This document shows positions 34,085 to 51,873 of a stretch of 64,000 nucleotides of DNA, in pieces. The stretch is taken from assembly GCF_001426525.1 (NCBI RefSeq), contig NZ_LMEW01000004.1, positions 1-64,000 of the forward strand, written 5' to 3'. The stretch is from Massilia sp. Root133. Its GTDB lineage: Bacteria; Pseudomonadota; Gammaproteobacteria; Burkholderiales; Burkholderiaceae_D. Below the pieces are notes generated by a model. It did no database searches, was not told where the DNA came from, and saw only the letters and a list, made by a program, of their open reading frames with translations. Each line of letters begins with the position of its first letter. The first letter of the stretch is position 1. Both the position numbers and the translations under genes were made by a program.

Positions 34085-34098
34085 AAGCTATACCTTAT
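34083..34098. promoter_or_regulatory. 16-bp near-palindrome over a LysR start codon
   Basis: ATAAGCTATACCTTAT matches its own complement at 14 of 16 positions and has the ATA(A)G-N-CTTAT form seen in LysR/OxyR-type sites. It overlaps the ATG of the LysR gene and its ribosome-binding site, so bound regulator could block its own expression. Confidence 0.45.
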
Positions 34099-34190
34099 CG
34101 AATTCTAAAAAAGATTTATTTTTATTTTATCCCGCCCAGCCGTATAGTAAAAACAATTCAAGCGACAACGACCTGCAAAAGGAGATCATC

Positions 34191-34592
34191 ATGACGGCAC
34201 AAGCGTTCATCTTCGACTTATCCGCATTCCGTTCGACGGACATCCCCGCCGACGCCGAGCGCCTGCTCGACCAGGCGATCGAAGACGGCCTGCCGTGCGC
34301 CCTGATCTCCGAACTGCCGCACCAGGAGGCGGGAGAACAGCTGCGCCGCCGCTTCGGCGACACCGCGCACCACATCTTTTCCGTCGTGCTGACGGGCGCC
34401 GATTTCGAAGCGCGCGGCCACAAGGCCCCGTATTCCGTCGTCCTGGACCAGCTGGGCGTACAGCCCGACGCAGCGCTGGCCGTGACGACGTCGCCGCGCG
34501 CCATCGCCGCCGCCCGCACCGCGCGCATCGGCGTACGCACGCCCAAGGCGATCGTCATGCGCAAGGTAGCGATGCAGGCCACGACCCACTGA
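34191..34592 (+). CDS. Small degenerate HAD-like protein
   Basis: A 133-residue protein behind a perfect AAGGAG. The opening AFIFDLSAFRSTDIP imitates HAD motif I but has Ser where the second Asp of DxD should be. The later PDAALAVTTSPRAIAAARTARIGVRT resembles the HAD C-terminal region without its acidic pair. At about 60% of a normal HAD phosphatase and lacking key acids, it is probably not a phosphatase; a binding role or decay are the options. It is followed by the NDH-2-like gene after 109 bp containing a hairpin. Confidence 0.55.
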   Translation: MTAQAFIFDLSAFRSTDIPADAERLLDQAIEDGLPCALISELPHQEAGEQLRRRFGDTAHHIFSVVLTGADFEARGHKAPYSVVLDQLGVQPDAALAVTTSPRAIAAARTARIGVRTPKAIVMRKVAMQATTH

Positions 34593-34605
34593 AGCAGTCT
34601 TCCCG

Positions 34606-34635
34606 GCATCCGCGGGCGCTGCTCCCGCCGGATGC
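34606..34635 (+). other. Intercistronic hairpin
   Basis: GCATCCGCGGG (34606-34616) pairs with CCCGCCGGATGC (34624-34635) with one bulged base and a 7-base loop. No T run follows, so it is more likely a mRNA-stability or partial termination structure between the HAD-like gene and the NDH-2-like gene than a full terminator. Confidence 0.35.
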
Positions 34636-34701
34636 GCGAACGCAGCGCGGCGCGGGGAGCCCCCGGTGCCGCATCGATTCGAAAAAAGAAGGGAGCACAC
34701 C

Positions 34702-36000
34702 ATGCAGTCCATCGTCATCGTCGGAGGCGGCGTCGCCGGCCTCGAACTCGCCACCCGCCTGGGACGCCGCCTCGGCGCCCGCCACCGGGAACGCGTGATC
34801 CTCATCGACAGCGCCCCCACCCACTTCTGGAAACCCCTGCTGCACGCGGTCGCCGCCGGCACCATCGACCCGGCCGACCACATGATCGACTATGCGCGCC
34901 AGGCCATCGACAACCACTTCACGTTCGTCTGCGGCGAAGTCGTCCACGTCGACCGCGCCTGCCGCACCCTGACCGTCCGCAGCCGTTTCGATGATGCGCC
35001 GGATGCGCATACCGTCATCGATTACGAACGCCTCGTGCTGGCCTACGGCTCCGTCACGAACTTCTTCGGCATCCCCGGCGCACAGGAACACTGCCTGGCG
35101 CTCGACAGCGTGAAAGGTGCGGAAGCGTTCCGCCAGCGCTTCCTCGGCCTGTGCGCCCAGGCGGGACGGCGCCGCAATGCCCGCACGGATGCCGGCGCGC
35201 CGCTGCTGGACATCGTCATCGTCGGCGCCGGCCCGACCGGCATCGAACTCGCGGCGGACCTGCGCCACACGGTCGACACGCTGGCCCACTACGGCCTCGC
35301 GGGTCTCGAGTCGCCGCACCAGGTGCACATCCGCATCGTCGAGCGCGGGCCGCAGGTGCTGCCGTCGCTGGACGCCGAAGCATCGAACCTGGCCGTGCGC
35401 AAGCTGCGCGCGATGGGCATCGAGATCTGCACCGACACCGCGATCGCCGAAGTGCGCGAGGACGAAGTGACGACGACCGACGGCCGCGTGTTCCCCGCCG
35501 CGATCACGGTGTGGGCGGCCGGCGTGAAGGGTCCGCGTTTCAGCGCGGGCCTGAACGTGGCGCTGAACCGCAACGACCAGGTGGTCGTGGACAGCCGGCT
35601 GCGCAGCGTGACCGATCCCGAGATCCACGCGATGGGCGATTGCTGCACCCTGCTCAATCCGGACAAGACGGCGATGGCCCCGCCCAGCGCCCAGGCCGCG
35701 CGCCAGCAGGCGATCTACCTGGCGACGCTGCTGGCGCACAAGGCGCCGGACGCCCTGCCGGGCTTCCAGTACCGCGACTACGGCACGCTCGTGTCGCTGG
35801 GCCAGGCGGGCGCGGTCGGCATCCTGCGCCGCGCGATCGGCAACCGCCACCTGCATGTGAAAGGGCCGTTCGCGCTGGCGATGTACGGTCTCACGTACCA
35901 GCGCCACGTGATGGGCCATCTGGGCCTCGTGCGGATGTGCGGCAACCTGCTGGCGCGCTGGTTCCGGTCGAAGATGCTGATGCCGGTGCGCTGGTACTGA
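34702..36000 (+). CDS. NDH-2-like FAD-dependent NAD(P)H dehydrogenase
   Basis: A 432-residue flavoprotein with two dinucleotide-binding folds: FAD motif IVIVGGGVAGLELATRLG at the N-terminus and NAD(P)H motif DIVIVGAGPTGIELAADL near 170. Conserved LVLAYGSVTNFFGIPG, VWAAGVKGP, and the FAD-binding AMGDCCTLLNP near 310 follow the type II NADH dehydrogenase plan. The C-terminus (GLTYQRHVMGHLGLVRMCGN and after) could be the amphipathic membrane-binding helix. It would pass electrons from NADH to quinone without pumping protons. GGGAG lies before the ATG at 34702. Confidence 0.88.
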   Translation: MQSIVIVGGGVAGLELATRLGRRLGARHRERVILIDSAPTHFWKPLLHAVAAGTIDPADHMIDYARQAIDNHFTFVCGEVVHVDRACRTLTVRSRFDDAPDAHTVIDYERLVLAYGSVTNFFGIPGAQEHCLALDSVKGAEAFRQRFLGLCAQAGRRRNARTDAGAPLLDIVIVGAGPTGIELAADLRHTVDTLAHYGLAGLESPHQVHIRIVERGPQVLPSLDAEASNLAVRKLRAMGIEICTDTAIAEVREDEVTTTDGRVFPAAITVWAAGVKGPRFSAGLNVALNRNDQVVVDSRLRSVTDPEIHAMGDCCTLLNPDKTAMAPPSAQAARQQAIYLATLLAHKAPDALPGFQYRDYGTLVSLGQAGAVGILRRAIGNRHLHVKGPFALAMYGLTYQRHVMGHLGLVRMCGNLLARWFRSKMLMPVRWY

Positions 36001-36014
36001 CACCCGCGGCGCGG

Positions 36015-36755
36015 CTACAGGCGCGCCAGCCGCGCGCCATCGACCCGCAGCGACGCGCCGTCGACGAAGCGGGCCTCGTCCGTGAGCAGGAACGCGATGG
36101 CGGCGGCAAGGTCCTCGGGCGCCCCGACGTCGGCCTTGTCGATGACTTCGACGCCGGCCTTCACGTTCGGGTTATCCCACAACATGGGCGTGTCGACGGC
36201 CCCCGGCAGCACGGCATTCACGCGGATGCCCTTGGCCTTGCCTTCCAGCGCGGCCGAACGCGTGAGCGACAGCAGCGCCGCCTTCGCCGCCGCATACGGC
36301 GCGACGAGGGGTTCCGTCTCGACGGCGTGGACGCTGGAGACGTTGACGATGGCGCCGCCCCGGCGCATGCGCAGGAAAGCCTGCTTGGTGAAGAAGAAGG
36401 CGCCCAGCAGGTCGACGTCGAGGATGCCGCGCCAGTCCTGCTCCGTCTGCTCCTCGATCGGTTTGAACAGCATCGTGCCCGCGTTGTTGACGACGTAGTC
36501 CCAGCCGCCGAACTGCCCGATCGTCGCGTCGACGGCGGCAATGACCTGGTCTTCGCACGACACGTCGCAGGCGATGGTGGCCATGCGCGCGGGGTCGAAT
36601 TCCTTGCCGAGGTCGGCGCGCGTGGCGTCGAGGCGGTCCAGGTGCAGGCCCGCGAGCATCACGGCGGCCCCGTCCTGCAGCAGGCGCCGCACGGTGGCCC
36701 GGCCGATGCCGCCGGATGCGCCGGTGACGATGGCGGTGCGCTGGTCGAAACCCAT
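36015..36755 (-). CDS. SDR-family oxidoreductase
   Basis: A 246-residue classical short-chain dehydrogenase: cofactor motif TGASGGIGRATVRRLL, NNAG (VVNNAGTMLF), catalytic Ser in VNVSSVHAVE and the YxxxK pair in APYAAAKAALLSL, ending VDGASLRVDGARL. AGGAGGG precedes the ATG at 36755. It is divergent from a LysR gene whose other neighbour is glucarate dehydratase, so it may oxidise or reduce a sugar acid, but the substrate is not readable. Confidence 0.9.
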   Translation of the reverse strand: MGFDQRTAIVTGASGGIGRATVRRLLQDGAAVMLAGLHLDRLDATRADLGKEFDPARMATIACDVSCEDQVIAAVDATIGQFGGWDYVVNNAGTMLFKPIEEQTEQDWRGILDVDLLGAFFFTKQAFLRMRRGGAIVNVSSVHAVETEPLVAPYAAAKAALLSLTRSAALEGKAKGIRVNAVLPGAVDTPMLWDNPNVKAGVEVIDKADVGAPEDLAAAIAFLLTDEARFVDGASLRVDGARLARL

Positions 36756-36865
36756 GACGTTCCCTCCTGTGCATGTCCTTGACACTGCCCGACGATACCA
36801 CGGGCGGCCGGTTGGGCGGCGCATCGGTCATAATTGCGGTCGCCCAACCATCGCCCAGGACATCC

Positions 36866-37750
36866 ATGTTCGAGATCAGCCAGCTCCGCTGCTTCGTCGC
36901 CGTCGCCGAGGAATTGCATTTCAGCCGCGCCGCGGAGCGCCTGAACATGACGCAGCCCCCGCTGAGCCGCCAGATCCGCCTGCTGGAACACCACGTCGGC
37001 GCCCAGCTCCTGGAGCGCAACAGCCGCACGGTCCGGCTGACGGCCGCCGGCAAGGCGTTTTTCCCCGAAGCGGCACGCATCCTCCGGATCGCCGAGGAAG
37101 CGATGTTTGCCGCCCGCCGCGCCGCGAAGGGCGAACAGGGCAGCATCGCCATCGGCTTCACGTCGGCGTCCGGCTACAGCCTGCTGCCGGAAGTCGTGCG
37201 CCGCCTGCGCGAGCGCTCGCCGGGCGTGACGCTGACGTTGAAGGAACTCGTCAGCACGGCCCAGGTCGAAGCGCTGAACGCGGGCGACCTGGACCTGGGC
37301 CTGATGCGCCCCCACCCCGTCAGCGCGGACCTGGACAGTCAGCTGATCGCCACGGAAGCCCTGATGCTGGCCATCCACGAGCGCGACGCCGACCAGTGGC
37401 CCCAGGAACCCACGCTGGCCGACCTGCACGGCCGGCCGTTCGTCATGTATTCGCCGTACGAGGCGCGGCCCTTCTACCAGATGCTGAGCGAGCGCTTCGC
37501 CCGTGCCGGCGTCGTGCCGGACGTCGTCGAGCACATCGGCCAAGTGCACACGATGCTGGCGCTGGTCCGCGCGGGGATCGGCGCCGCCCTCATCGCGGAA
37601 GGGGCCGCCCGCCTGAAATTCGACGGCATCGTGATGCGCCGGATGGTGACCGAGCCCGTCGAGACGGTATGCACCTATCGACGCAATCACGACAACCCGG
37701 TGCTGCAACTCTTCCTGGAGCAGGTTCTGCCGACGTTTCGGACGCCATAG
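36866..37750 (+). CDS. LysR-family regulator next to glucarate dehydratase
   Basis: A 294-residue LysR protein: FEISQLRCFVAVAEELHFSR, AAERLNMTQPPLSRQIRLLE, HHVGAQLLERNSRTVRLT, then an effector domain (SIAIGFTSASGYSLLPEVV, DLDLGLMRP, ALVRAGIGAALIAEG) of the BenM/CatM-like branch. The open frame extends 31 codons upstream, but the HTH starts at 36866 with AGGA before it. It lies between an SDR (divergent) and gudD (downstream); a LysR-type site directly follows it in front of gudD. Confidence 0.9.
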   Translation: MFEISQLRCFVAVAEELHFSRAAERLNMTQPPLSRQIRLLEHHVGAQLLERNSRTVRLTAAGKAFFPEAARILRIAEEAMFAARRAAKGEQGSIAIGFTSASGYSLLPEVVRRLRERSPGVTLTLKELVSTAQVEALNAGDLDLGLMRPHPVSADLDSQLIATEALMLAIHERDADQWPQEPTLADLHGRPFVMYSPYEARPFYQMLSERFARAGVVPDVVEHIGQVHTMLALVRAGIGAALIAEGAARLKFDGIVMRRMVTEPVETVCTYRRNHDNPVLQLFLEQVLPTFRTP

Positions 37751-37765
37751 ATTCAATTGTTGAAT
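37751..37765. promoter_or_regulatory. LysR-type operator in front of gudD
   Basis: ATTCAA-TTG-TTGAAT is a perfect 15-bp dyad containing the T-N11-A pattern typical of LysR binding. It starts directly after the LysR stop codon and ends 84 bp before the gudD ATG, so the LysR protein probably controls gudD from here. Confidence 0.55.
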
Positions 37766-37849
37766 ACTTGCCTTCCTAATTTAGTTTGCTGCTGAATCGA
37801 TCGAAAGATATCATGGGGCACGATTTATCCCCCAACCGATACAGCCAAC

Positions 37850-39190
37850 ATGACCACCATCGTTACCAGCGCCCCTGTCGTCACCGAACTGCGCGTCGTC
37901 CCCGTCGCCGGCCAGGACAGCATGCTGCTGAACCTCTCCGGCGCCCACGGCCCCTGGTTCACCCGCAACATCGTCATCCTCAAGGACAGTGCGGGCAACA
38001 CGGGCCTCGGCGAGGTGCCGGGCGGCGAAAAGATCCGCCAGACCATCGAAGACGCGCGCCCCCTCGTCGTCGGCAAGACGCTGGGGGAGTACAACAACGT
38101 CCTGAACGCGATGCGCAGCGCGTTCGCCGACCGCGACGCGGGCGGCCGCGGCCAGCAGACGTTCGACCTGCGCACGACGATCCACGCCGTCACGGCGGTG
38201 GAATCCGCGCTGCTCGACCTGCTGGGCCAGTTCATGGGTGTGCCGGTCGCGGCACTGCTGGGCGAAGGCATGCAGCGCAACGCCGTCGAGATGCTGGGCT
38301 ACCTGTTCTACGTCGGCGACCGCGGGAAGACGGACCTCGCCTACCGCGCCGAGCCGGACGCCGGCAACGACTGGTTCCGCCTGCGCAACGAAGAAGCGCT
38401 GACGCCGGACGCCGTCGTGCGCCTGTGCGAGGCCGCGCGCGAGCGCTACGGCTTCAACGATTTCAAGCTGAAGGGCGGCGTACTGCCGGCCGACGAAGAG
38501 ATGGATGCCGTCATCGCGATGCACGAGCGCTTCCCGGACGCGCGCATTACGCTCGATCCGAACGGCGCCTGGTCGCTGGCCGAGGCGATCCGCGTGTGCC
38601 GCGACAAGCACGGCGTCCTCGCGTACGCGGAAGACCCGTGCGGCGCCGAGAACGGCTTCTCGGGCCGCGAAGTGATGGCCGAATTCCGCCGCGCCACCGG
38701 CCTGCCGACCGCGACCAACATGATCGCAACGGACTGGCGCCAGATGGCCCACTCGATCCAGCTGCAATCCGTCGACATCCCGCTCGCCGACCCGCACTTC
38801 TGGACGATGCAGGGCGCCGTGCGCGTGGCGCAGCTGTGCCAGATGTTCGGCCTGACGTGGGGTTCGCACTCGAACAACCACTTCGACATCTCGCTCGCCA
38901 TGTTCACGCACGTGGGCGCGGCGGCGCCGGGCAAGGTCACGGCGATCGACACGCACTGGATCTGGCAGGACGGCCAGCGCCTGACGAAGGAACCGCTGAA
39001 GATCGAGGGCGGCCTCGTGCACGTCCCGGCGAAACCGGGCCTGGGCATCGAACTGGACGAAACGGAACTGGAAAAAGCGCACCAGGCGTATAAAAACATG
39101 GGCCTGGGCGCGCGCGACGACGCCGTCGCGATGCAGTTCCTGATCCCGGGCTGGAAGTTCGACAACAAACGCCCCTGCCTGGTACGTTGA
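37850..39190 (+). CDS. gudD: Glucarate dehydratase
   Basis: A 446-residue enolase-superfamily enzyme dehydrating D-glucarate to 5-keto-4-deoxyglucarate. The catalytic set is complete: K206 and K208 in FKLKGG, metal ligands D236 (LDPNGAW), E261 (EDPCGAEN) and N290 (ATNMIATDW), and the base H340 in [12 protein letters not shown]. Length matches the family. The next enzyme, KDG-aldarate dehydratase, is not in the window. With the SDR and GH28 genes around it, a pectin/hexuronate-to-aldarate pathway is suggested. Confidence 0.95.
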   Translation: MTTIVTSAPVVTELRVVPVAGQDSMLLNLSGAHGPWFTRNIVILKDSAGNTGLGEVPGGEKIRQTIEDARPLVVGKTLGEYNNVLNAMRSAFADRDAGGRGQQTFDLRTTIHAVTAVESALLDLLGQFMGVPVAALLGEGMQRNAVEMLGYLFYVGDRGKTDLAYRAEPDAGNDWFRLRNEEALTPDAVVRLCEAARERYGFNDFKLKGGVLPADEEMDAVIAMHERFPDARITLDPNGAWSLAEAIRVCRDKHGVLAYAEDPCGAENGFSGREVMAEFRRATGLPTATNMIATDWRQMAHSIQLQSVDIPLADPHFWTMQGAVRVAQLCQMFGLTWGSHSNNHFDISLAMFTHVGAAAPGKVTAIDTHWIWQDGQRLTKEPLKIEGGLVHVPAKPGLGIELDETELEKAHQAYKNMGLGARDDAVAMQFLIPGWKFDNKRPCLVR

Positions 39191-39209
39191 CACCGGACGC
39201 CGGCAGGCC

Positions 39210-40493
39210 CTACACGACCCAGGGCTTGCCGTTGACCACGACGTTCTCCACCACCGGCTTGCCCGCGTTTTTTACCTGCAGCCGCTCGTCGGTTAGTTGC
39301 ACATCGATATTCCGCAGCACGATCCCGCCGATGTCGGTCTGGCCCGGGTTCGGTGCGACGATGCCGAAGGCGCCGAACCGGCCGCGCAGGCCGTCCAGCA
39401 CGAGGCCGCGCACGAACGAATGCGGCGGCGCCTCGCCCTGCAGGTCGAAGTACTGGCTCCACGGGCGGATCGCCACGATCTCGCCCTTGCCGGAGTCCAG
39501 CACGAGGTCGCGGAACGCGATGTCTTCGTAGCGCTGCGGCGTGTCCGGCCGCAGTTTCAGGTGCGCGATGGCGCCCACGTCCTGCACGCGGCAACGTTCG
39601 ACGACGACGTCGCGCACGACGGTCGCCTCGCTCCCGCACGTGAACAGCGCGTGGCCGCGGCGGAACGTGCAGTTGCGCACGCGGATGCGTTCCGTCGGTG
39701 GACTGTCCTTGTCATCGAGCGCATGCGGTCCCTTCGTGCCCTTCGCGGCGATGCAGTCGTCCGTCACGGAAAAGCGGCAGCCGTCGACGAGCACGTCCTG
39801 GCAGCTGTCGATGTCGATGCCGTCCGTGCTGGGCGCCTGCTTGTAATCGTCCGGCACCTCGAAGCTGGCATGCTTCACGACCACGTCACGGCAGCGGTAC
39901 AGGTGCAGGTTCCAGAACTGCGAATCCTTGAACGTGATACCGGCGATCGTCACGCCGCGCGAGCCTTCGATGACGGCCAGCCGGGCGCGCGGCACGTCCA
40001 GGTTGCGGAAGTTACCCTTCTCCTTCGACGCATTGCGCAGTTTCCAGAACTGGTCCCAGATCGGGCGGCCGGCGCCGTCGAGCGTGCCTTCACCCGTGAT
40101 CGTCAGGCCGTCGCAGCCGGACGCGTTGACCAGGCCCGGATTGAAGCGTTCTTCGAAGTGACCCTCGATGCGCGTGCGCTGGACCGGGAAATGCCGCATG
40201 TCCGTCGAGCAGCGCAGCACGGCGCCCTTGTCGAGGCGCAGGTGGACGCGCGGCTTGAGGAACAGCGCGCCGCTGACGAACACGCCCGCCGGCACGACGA
40301 CGGTGCCCCCTCCCTGCCCGGCCAGGCGGTCGATGGCGGCCTGGATGGCGCGCGTATTGACCGTGGCGCCGTCGGCGACGGCGCCGGTGTCGAGGATGGA
40401 CACGCGCTTGCCGTCCGGCGCCGCGTGGCTCCAGAGCGGAACGGACAATAACGAGAGGATGAAACGGCGACGGGCGGAAGGAAGCAATGGCAT
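39210..40493 (-). CDS. Glycoside hydrolase family 28 (polygalacturonase-like), exported
   Basis: A 427-residue right-handed beta-helix protein with a signal peptide containing RRR (MPLLPSARRRFILSLLSVPL), possibly Tat-dependent. It carries the N-terminal pectate-lyase-3 motif (GAVADGATVNTRAIQAAID, GGGTVVVPAGVF) and GH28 motifs in modified form: STDGIDIDSC (usually NTDG), VTDDCIAAKG (DD kept), GHALFTCGSE (usually GHG) and HLKLRPD (usually RIK). Catalytic Asps and the His are present. It may cleave a rhamnogalacturonan or xylogalacturonan variant rather than plain polygalacturonate. Convergent with gudD, 19 bp apart. Confidence 0.85.
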   Translation of the reverse strand: MPLLPSARRRFILSLLSVPLWSHAAPDGKRVSILDTGAVADGATVNTRAIQAAIDRLAGQGGGTVVVPAGVFVSGALFLKPRVHLRLDKGAVLRCSTDMRHFPVQRTRIEGHFEERFNPGLVNASGCDGLTITGEGTLDGAGRPIWDQFWKLRNASKEKGNFRNLDVPRARLAVIEGSRGVTIAGITFKDSQFWNLHLYRCRDVVVKHASFEVPDDYKQAPSTDGIDIDSCQDVLVDGCRFSVTDDCIAAKGTKGPHALDDKDSPPTERIRVRNCTFRRGHALFTCGSEATVVRDVVVERCRVQDVGAIAHLKLRPDTPQRYEDIAFRDLVLDSGKGEIVAIRPWSQYFDLQGEAPPHSFVRGLVLDGLRGRFGAFGIVAPNPGQTDIGGIVLRNIDVQLTDERLQVKNAGKPVVENVVVNGKPWVV

Positions 40494-40570
40494 GATGGTC
40501 CGGATCGTGGTCAGATCCGGTTCATGCTAAAGCAGCCGCACGGTTTGCGCGGATCAATTCGCTGATCGAT

Positions 40571-40792
40571 TCACCCGAACAGCGACCTGAACGCCCACAC
40601 GATCGTTTTCGCGACGAATTGCGCGAACGGCAGGGCCAGCACGACCAGCAGGATGATCTGCGCGACGCGCAGGACGGGCTCGAACGCATGCCAGTCGCGG
40701 TGCATCATGTGCGGCATGTGGAAATGCGGGCGGTGGATGTGCGACAGGTGCAGGTGAGCTTTTACGCGGCCGGGTTGCATTCCGAATTTCAT
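40571..40792 (-). CDS. Small His-rich membrane protein
   Basis: A 73-residue protein starting at 40792 with GGAG upstream (a longer frame starts 12 codons earlier). The N-terminal third is rich in His and Met (HLHLSHIHRPHFHMPHMMHR), and one hydrophobic helix follows (~43-65, ILLVVLALPFAQFVAKTIVW). The His/Met cluster suggests metal binding at the membrane face, but no family is recognised. Confidence 0.5.
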   Translation of the reverse strand: MKFGMQPGRVKAHLHLSHIHRPHFHMPHMMHRDWHAFEPVLRVAQIILLVVLALPFAQFVAKTIVWAFRSLFG

Positions 40793-40822
40793 CGTTGTCT
40801 CCGCTATATGTATATGCAACTT

Positions 40823-40834
40823 AAGCATATGCTT
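40823..40834. promoter_or_regulatory. 12-bp palindrome upstream of the His-rich gene
   Basis: AAGCATATGCTT is a perfect palindrome 31-42 bp before the ATG of the small membrane-protein gene, in an otherwise unexplained 145-bp gap. It could be an operator; chance is possible. Confidence 0.25.
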
Positions 40835-40937
40835 GTGCGGCGCGCTCTGCCGATGATTTTTTCGATCGCGCGGCGGTACGACATTGACAGAATCAATTTG
40901 CCGTTCCGCCGGTCTGAACTATGCTTAAAGGCTGTGC

Positions 40938-42572
40938 CTAGAACCGGTAGGCAAGGTTCGCCAGCACGGCCGGCGAATGCGTGGATTCGTCCGTCTGCGA
41001 TGCCCCGCCGTGCGAACGCCAGGCCACCGTGACGCCGGCTGTCCACGCATCGCGCGCATGGCGCACCCCGATGCCGCCCCCGCCCAGGGCACGATGGTTG
41101 TCCAGCGTGGTCCACGGCGACTTGTTCAAGGTGACGCGGCCCGCGTCGTAGAACAGGTAGGGCACCACAGCGCCGACGGCATAGCGGATTTCCGTCTGCG
41201 CCACCCAGCCCATGTCGCCATAGCCTTCGCCGTTCGGATACGCACGCACGCCGTTCACGCCCCCCAGGCCCAGCTTTTCCGACGAATCGAGATTGTGGCC
41301 CGTCCACTGCGCCGACACGCGGGCGTACACGTCCAGCCGGTCGTTGATCGACTGGATGCGGGCCAGGTCCAGGTTGAAGCGGTTGAAGCTGCCCGCCGAA
41401 CGCGCGCTGGTCGCATCGACGGCCTGCGTGTCGCCATTCATCCCCAGCTTGCCGCGGGTCCAGCTCAGCGCCCCGAACGTGATGCCGGCGTGAAGGAACT
41501 GGTCGCGCACGTCGAACGACAGGGTCACGGGGACGACGGTGCTCGATTTCTGCGTGTCCGTCAGCGTGGCGTCCTGGCGGTCGTGCAGGCGTTTGTGGTC
41601 GACGCTGGCGGACAGGATCAGGTTGCGCACCTGCGACCGCACGATCGGGTACGACAGGCCCAGGCTCGCCACGTCCGCCGTGCCGCGCGCGCCCAGCGCG
41701 GCGAAGCCGCCGGCCAGGTCGTAGTACGAATGCGTGTAGCTGGCGCGCCCGCGCAGGCCGCTGTAGCCCAGCGGCGCCGCATACGCGAGGGAGCCGAACC
41801 ACATGCCCTCTTGCGTGTACAGCGCCTGCGCGGCGAGCTGGTCGCCCAGCATGAACGGGCTGTCCACGTCCACGCTCGCGTGGGCGCGCGTGCGGCCCGT
41901 CGCGCGGGTGCCGTAGTTGTCGAGGCCCGCCTCGCCCTTGTAGCGGTGGTCGCGCTTCACTTCGACGAGCAGGTCGCCCGTGCCGACCTCGGCGCCCGGC
42001 CGCACGAGCGGCACCGTGCGCACGCCCGGCTGGTCGTCCAGCAGCAGGGTGACGCGCTCCAGGCGGCCGCTTTCGATGATGTCGCCGTGCGGCAGCGCGG
42101 ACAGGAAGCCCTGCGCGCCTTTGACGAACGCCGGTTCGCCGTGGGCGGTGACCTTGCCGTAGCGGCCTTCCAGCACCTCGACACGCAGGTCGCCGCCGGA
42201 CAGGTCCTGCTGCGGCAGGTAGGCGCGGGCGAACGGATAGCCGGCCTGCTGGTAATGCGCGGTCACGCGCGCGGCGAGTGCCGCGAGGCCGGCGAAGTCG
42301 AACGACTTGCCGTCCACGGGACCGATGGCCGCCAGCAGCGCCTCGCTGCCGATGCGCGTATTGCCGCTGATGACGACGCGGCGCAGGGTCGCCTGCTGGC
42401 CGCCCGCCTGCATGGGAGCGCCGGCGGGCGCCGGTTGCACGGCGGGTGCGGCGCCCGTGCGGGGCTGCGGCAGCTGCCGCGCGTTTTCCTGCAGCGAGGG
42501 CTGTTGCGCGAGGGCCGGCAGGGACGCCGCGACCAGCAGGGCCAGCGGCAGGAGTTTCAGGTGGTATGTCAT
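40938..42572 (-). CDS. TpsB outer-membrane transporter (ShlB/FhaC/HecB family)
   Basis: A 544-residue Omp85-superfamily pore exporting its partner TpsA. Signal peptide ~1-22 (ALLVAASLPALA), then POTRA domains (~70-215: RRVVISGNTRIGSEALLAA, YPFARAYLPQQDLSGGDLRVEVLEGRYG) and a 16-strand barrel ending in aromatic LANLAYRF. The VRAYPNGEGYGDMGW stretch near 435 matches the conserved L6-loop region (VRGY/FxxGxxxG) of the family. It starts 16 bp after tpsA on the same strand, an operon. Confidence 0.93.
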   Translation of the reverse strand: MTYHLKLLPLALLVAASLPALAQQPSLQENARQLPQPRTGAAPAVQPAPAGAPMQAGGQQATLRRVVISGNTRIGSEALLAAIGPVDGKSFDFAGLAALAARVTAHYQQAGYPFARAYLPQQDLSGGDLRVEVLEGRYGKVTAHGEPAFVKGAQGFLSALPHGDIIESGRLERVTLLLDDQPGVRTVPLVRPGAEVGTGDLLVEVKRDHRYKGEAGLDNYGTRATGRTRAHASVDVDSPFMLGDQLAAQALYTQEGMWFGSLAYAAPLGYSGLRGRASYTHSYYDLAGGFAALGARGTADVASLGLSYPIVRSQVRNLILSASVDHKRLHDRQDATLTDTQKSSTVVPVTLSFDVRDQFLHAGITFGALSWTRGKLGMNGDTQAVDATSARSAGSFNRFNLDLARIQSINDRLDVYARVSAQWTGHNLDSSEKLGLGGVNGVRAYPNGEGYGDMGWVAQTEIRYAVGAVVPYLFYDAGRVTLNKSPWTTLDNHRALGGGGIGVRHARDAWTAGVTVAWRSHGGASQTDESTHSPAVLANLAYRF

Positions 42573-42588
42573 GCGTTGTCCGGGTTCG

Positions 42589-51873
<9,285 letters not shown>

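Noticed and set aside
36015-40493. SDR-LysR-gudD-GH28 as a complete pectin degradation operon
   Set aside because: Genes lie in different orientations, and uronate dehydrogenase, aldarate dehydratase and transporters are not seen. Only a loose functional link is justified.
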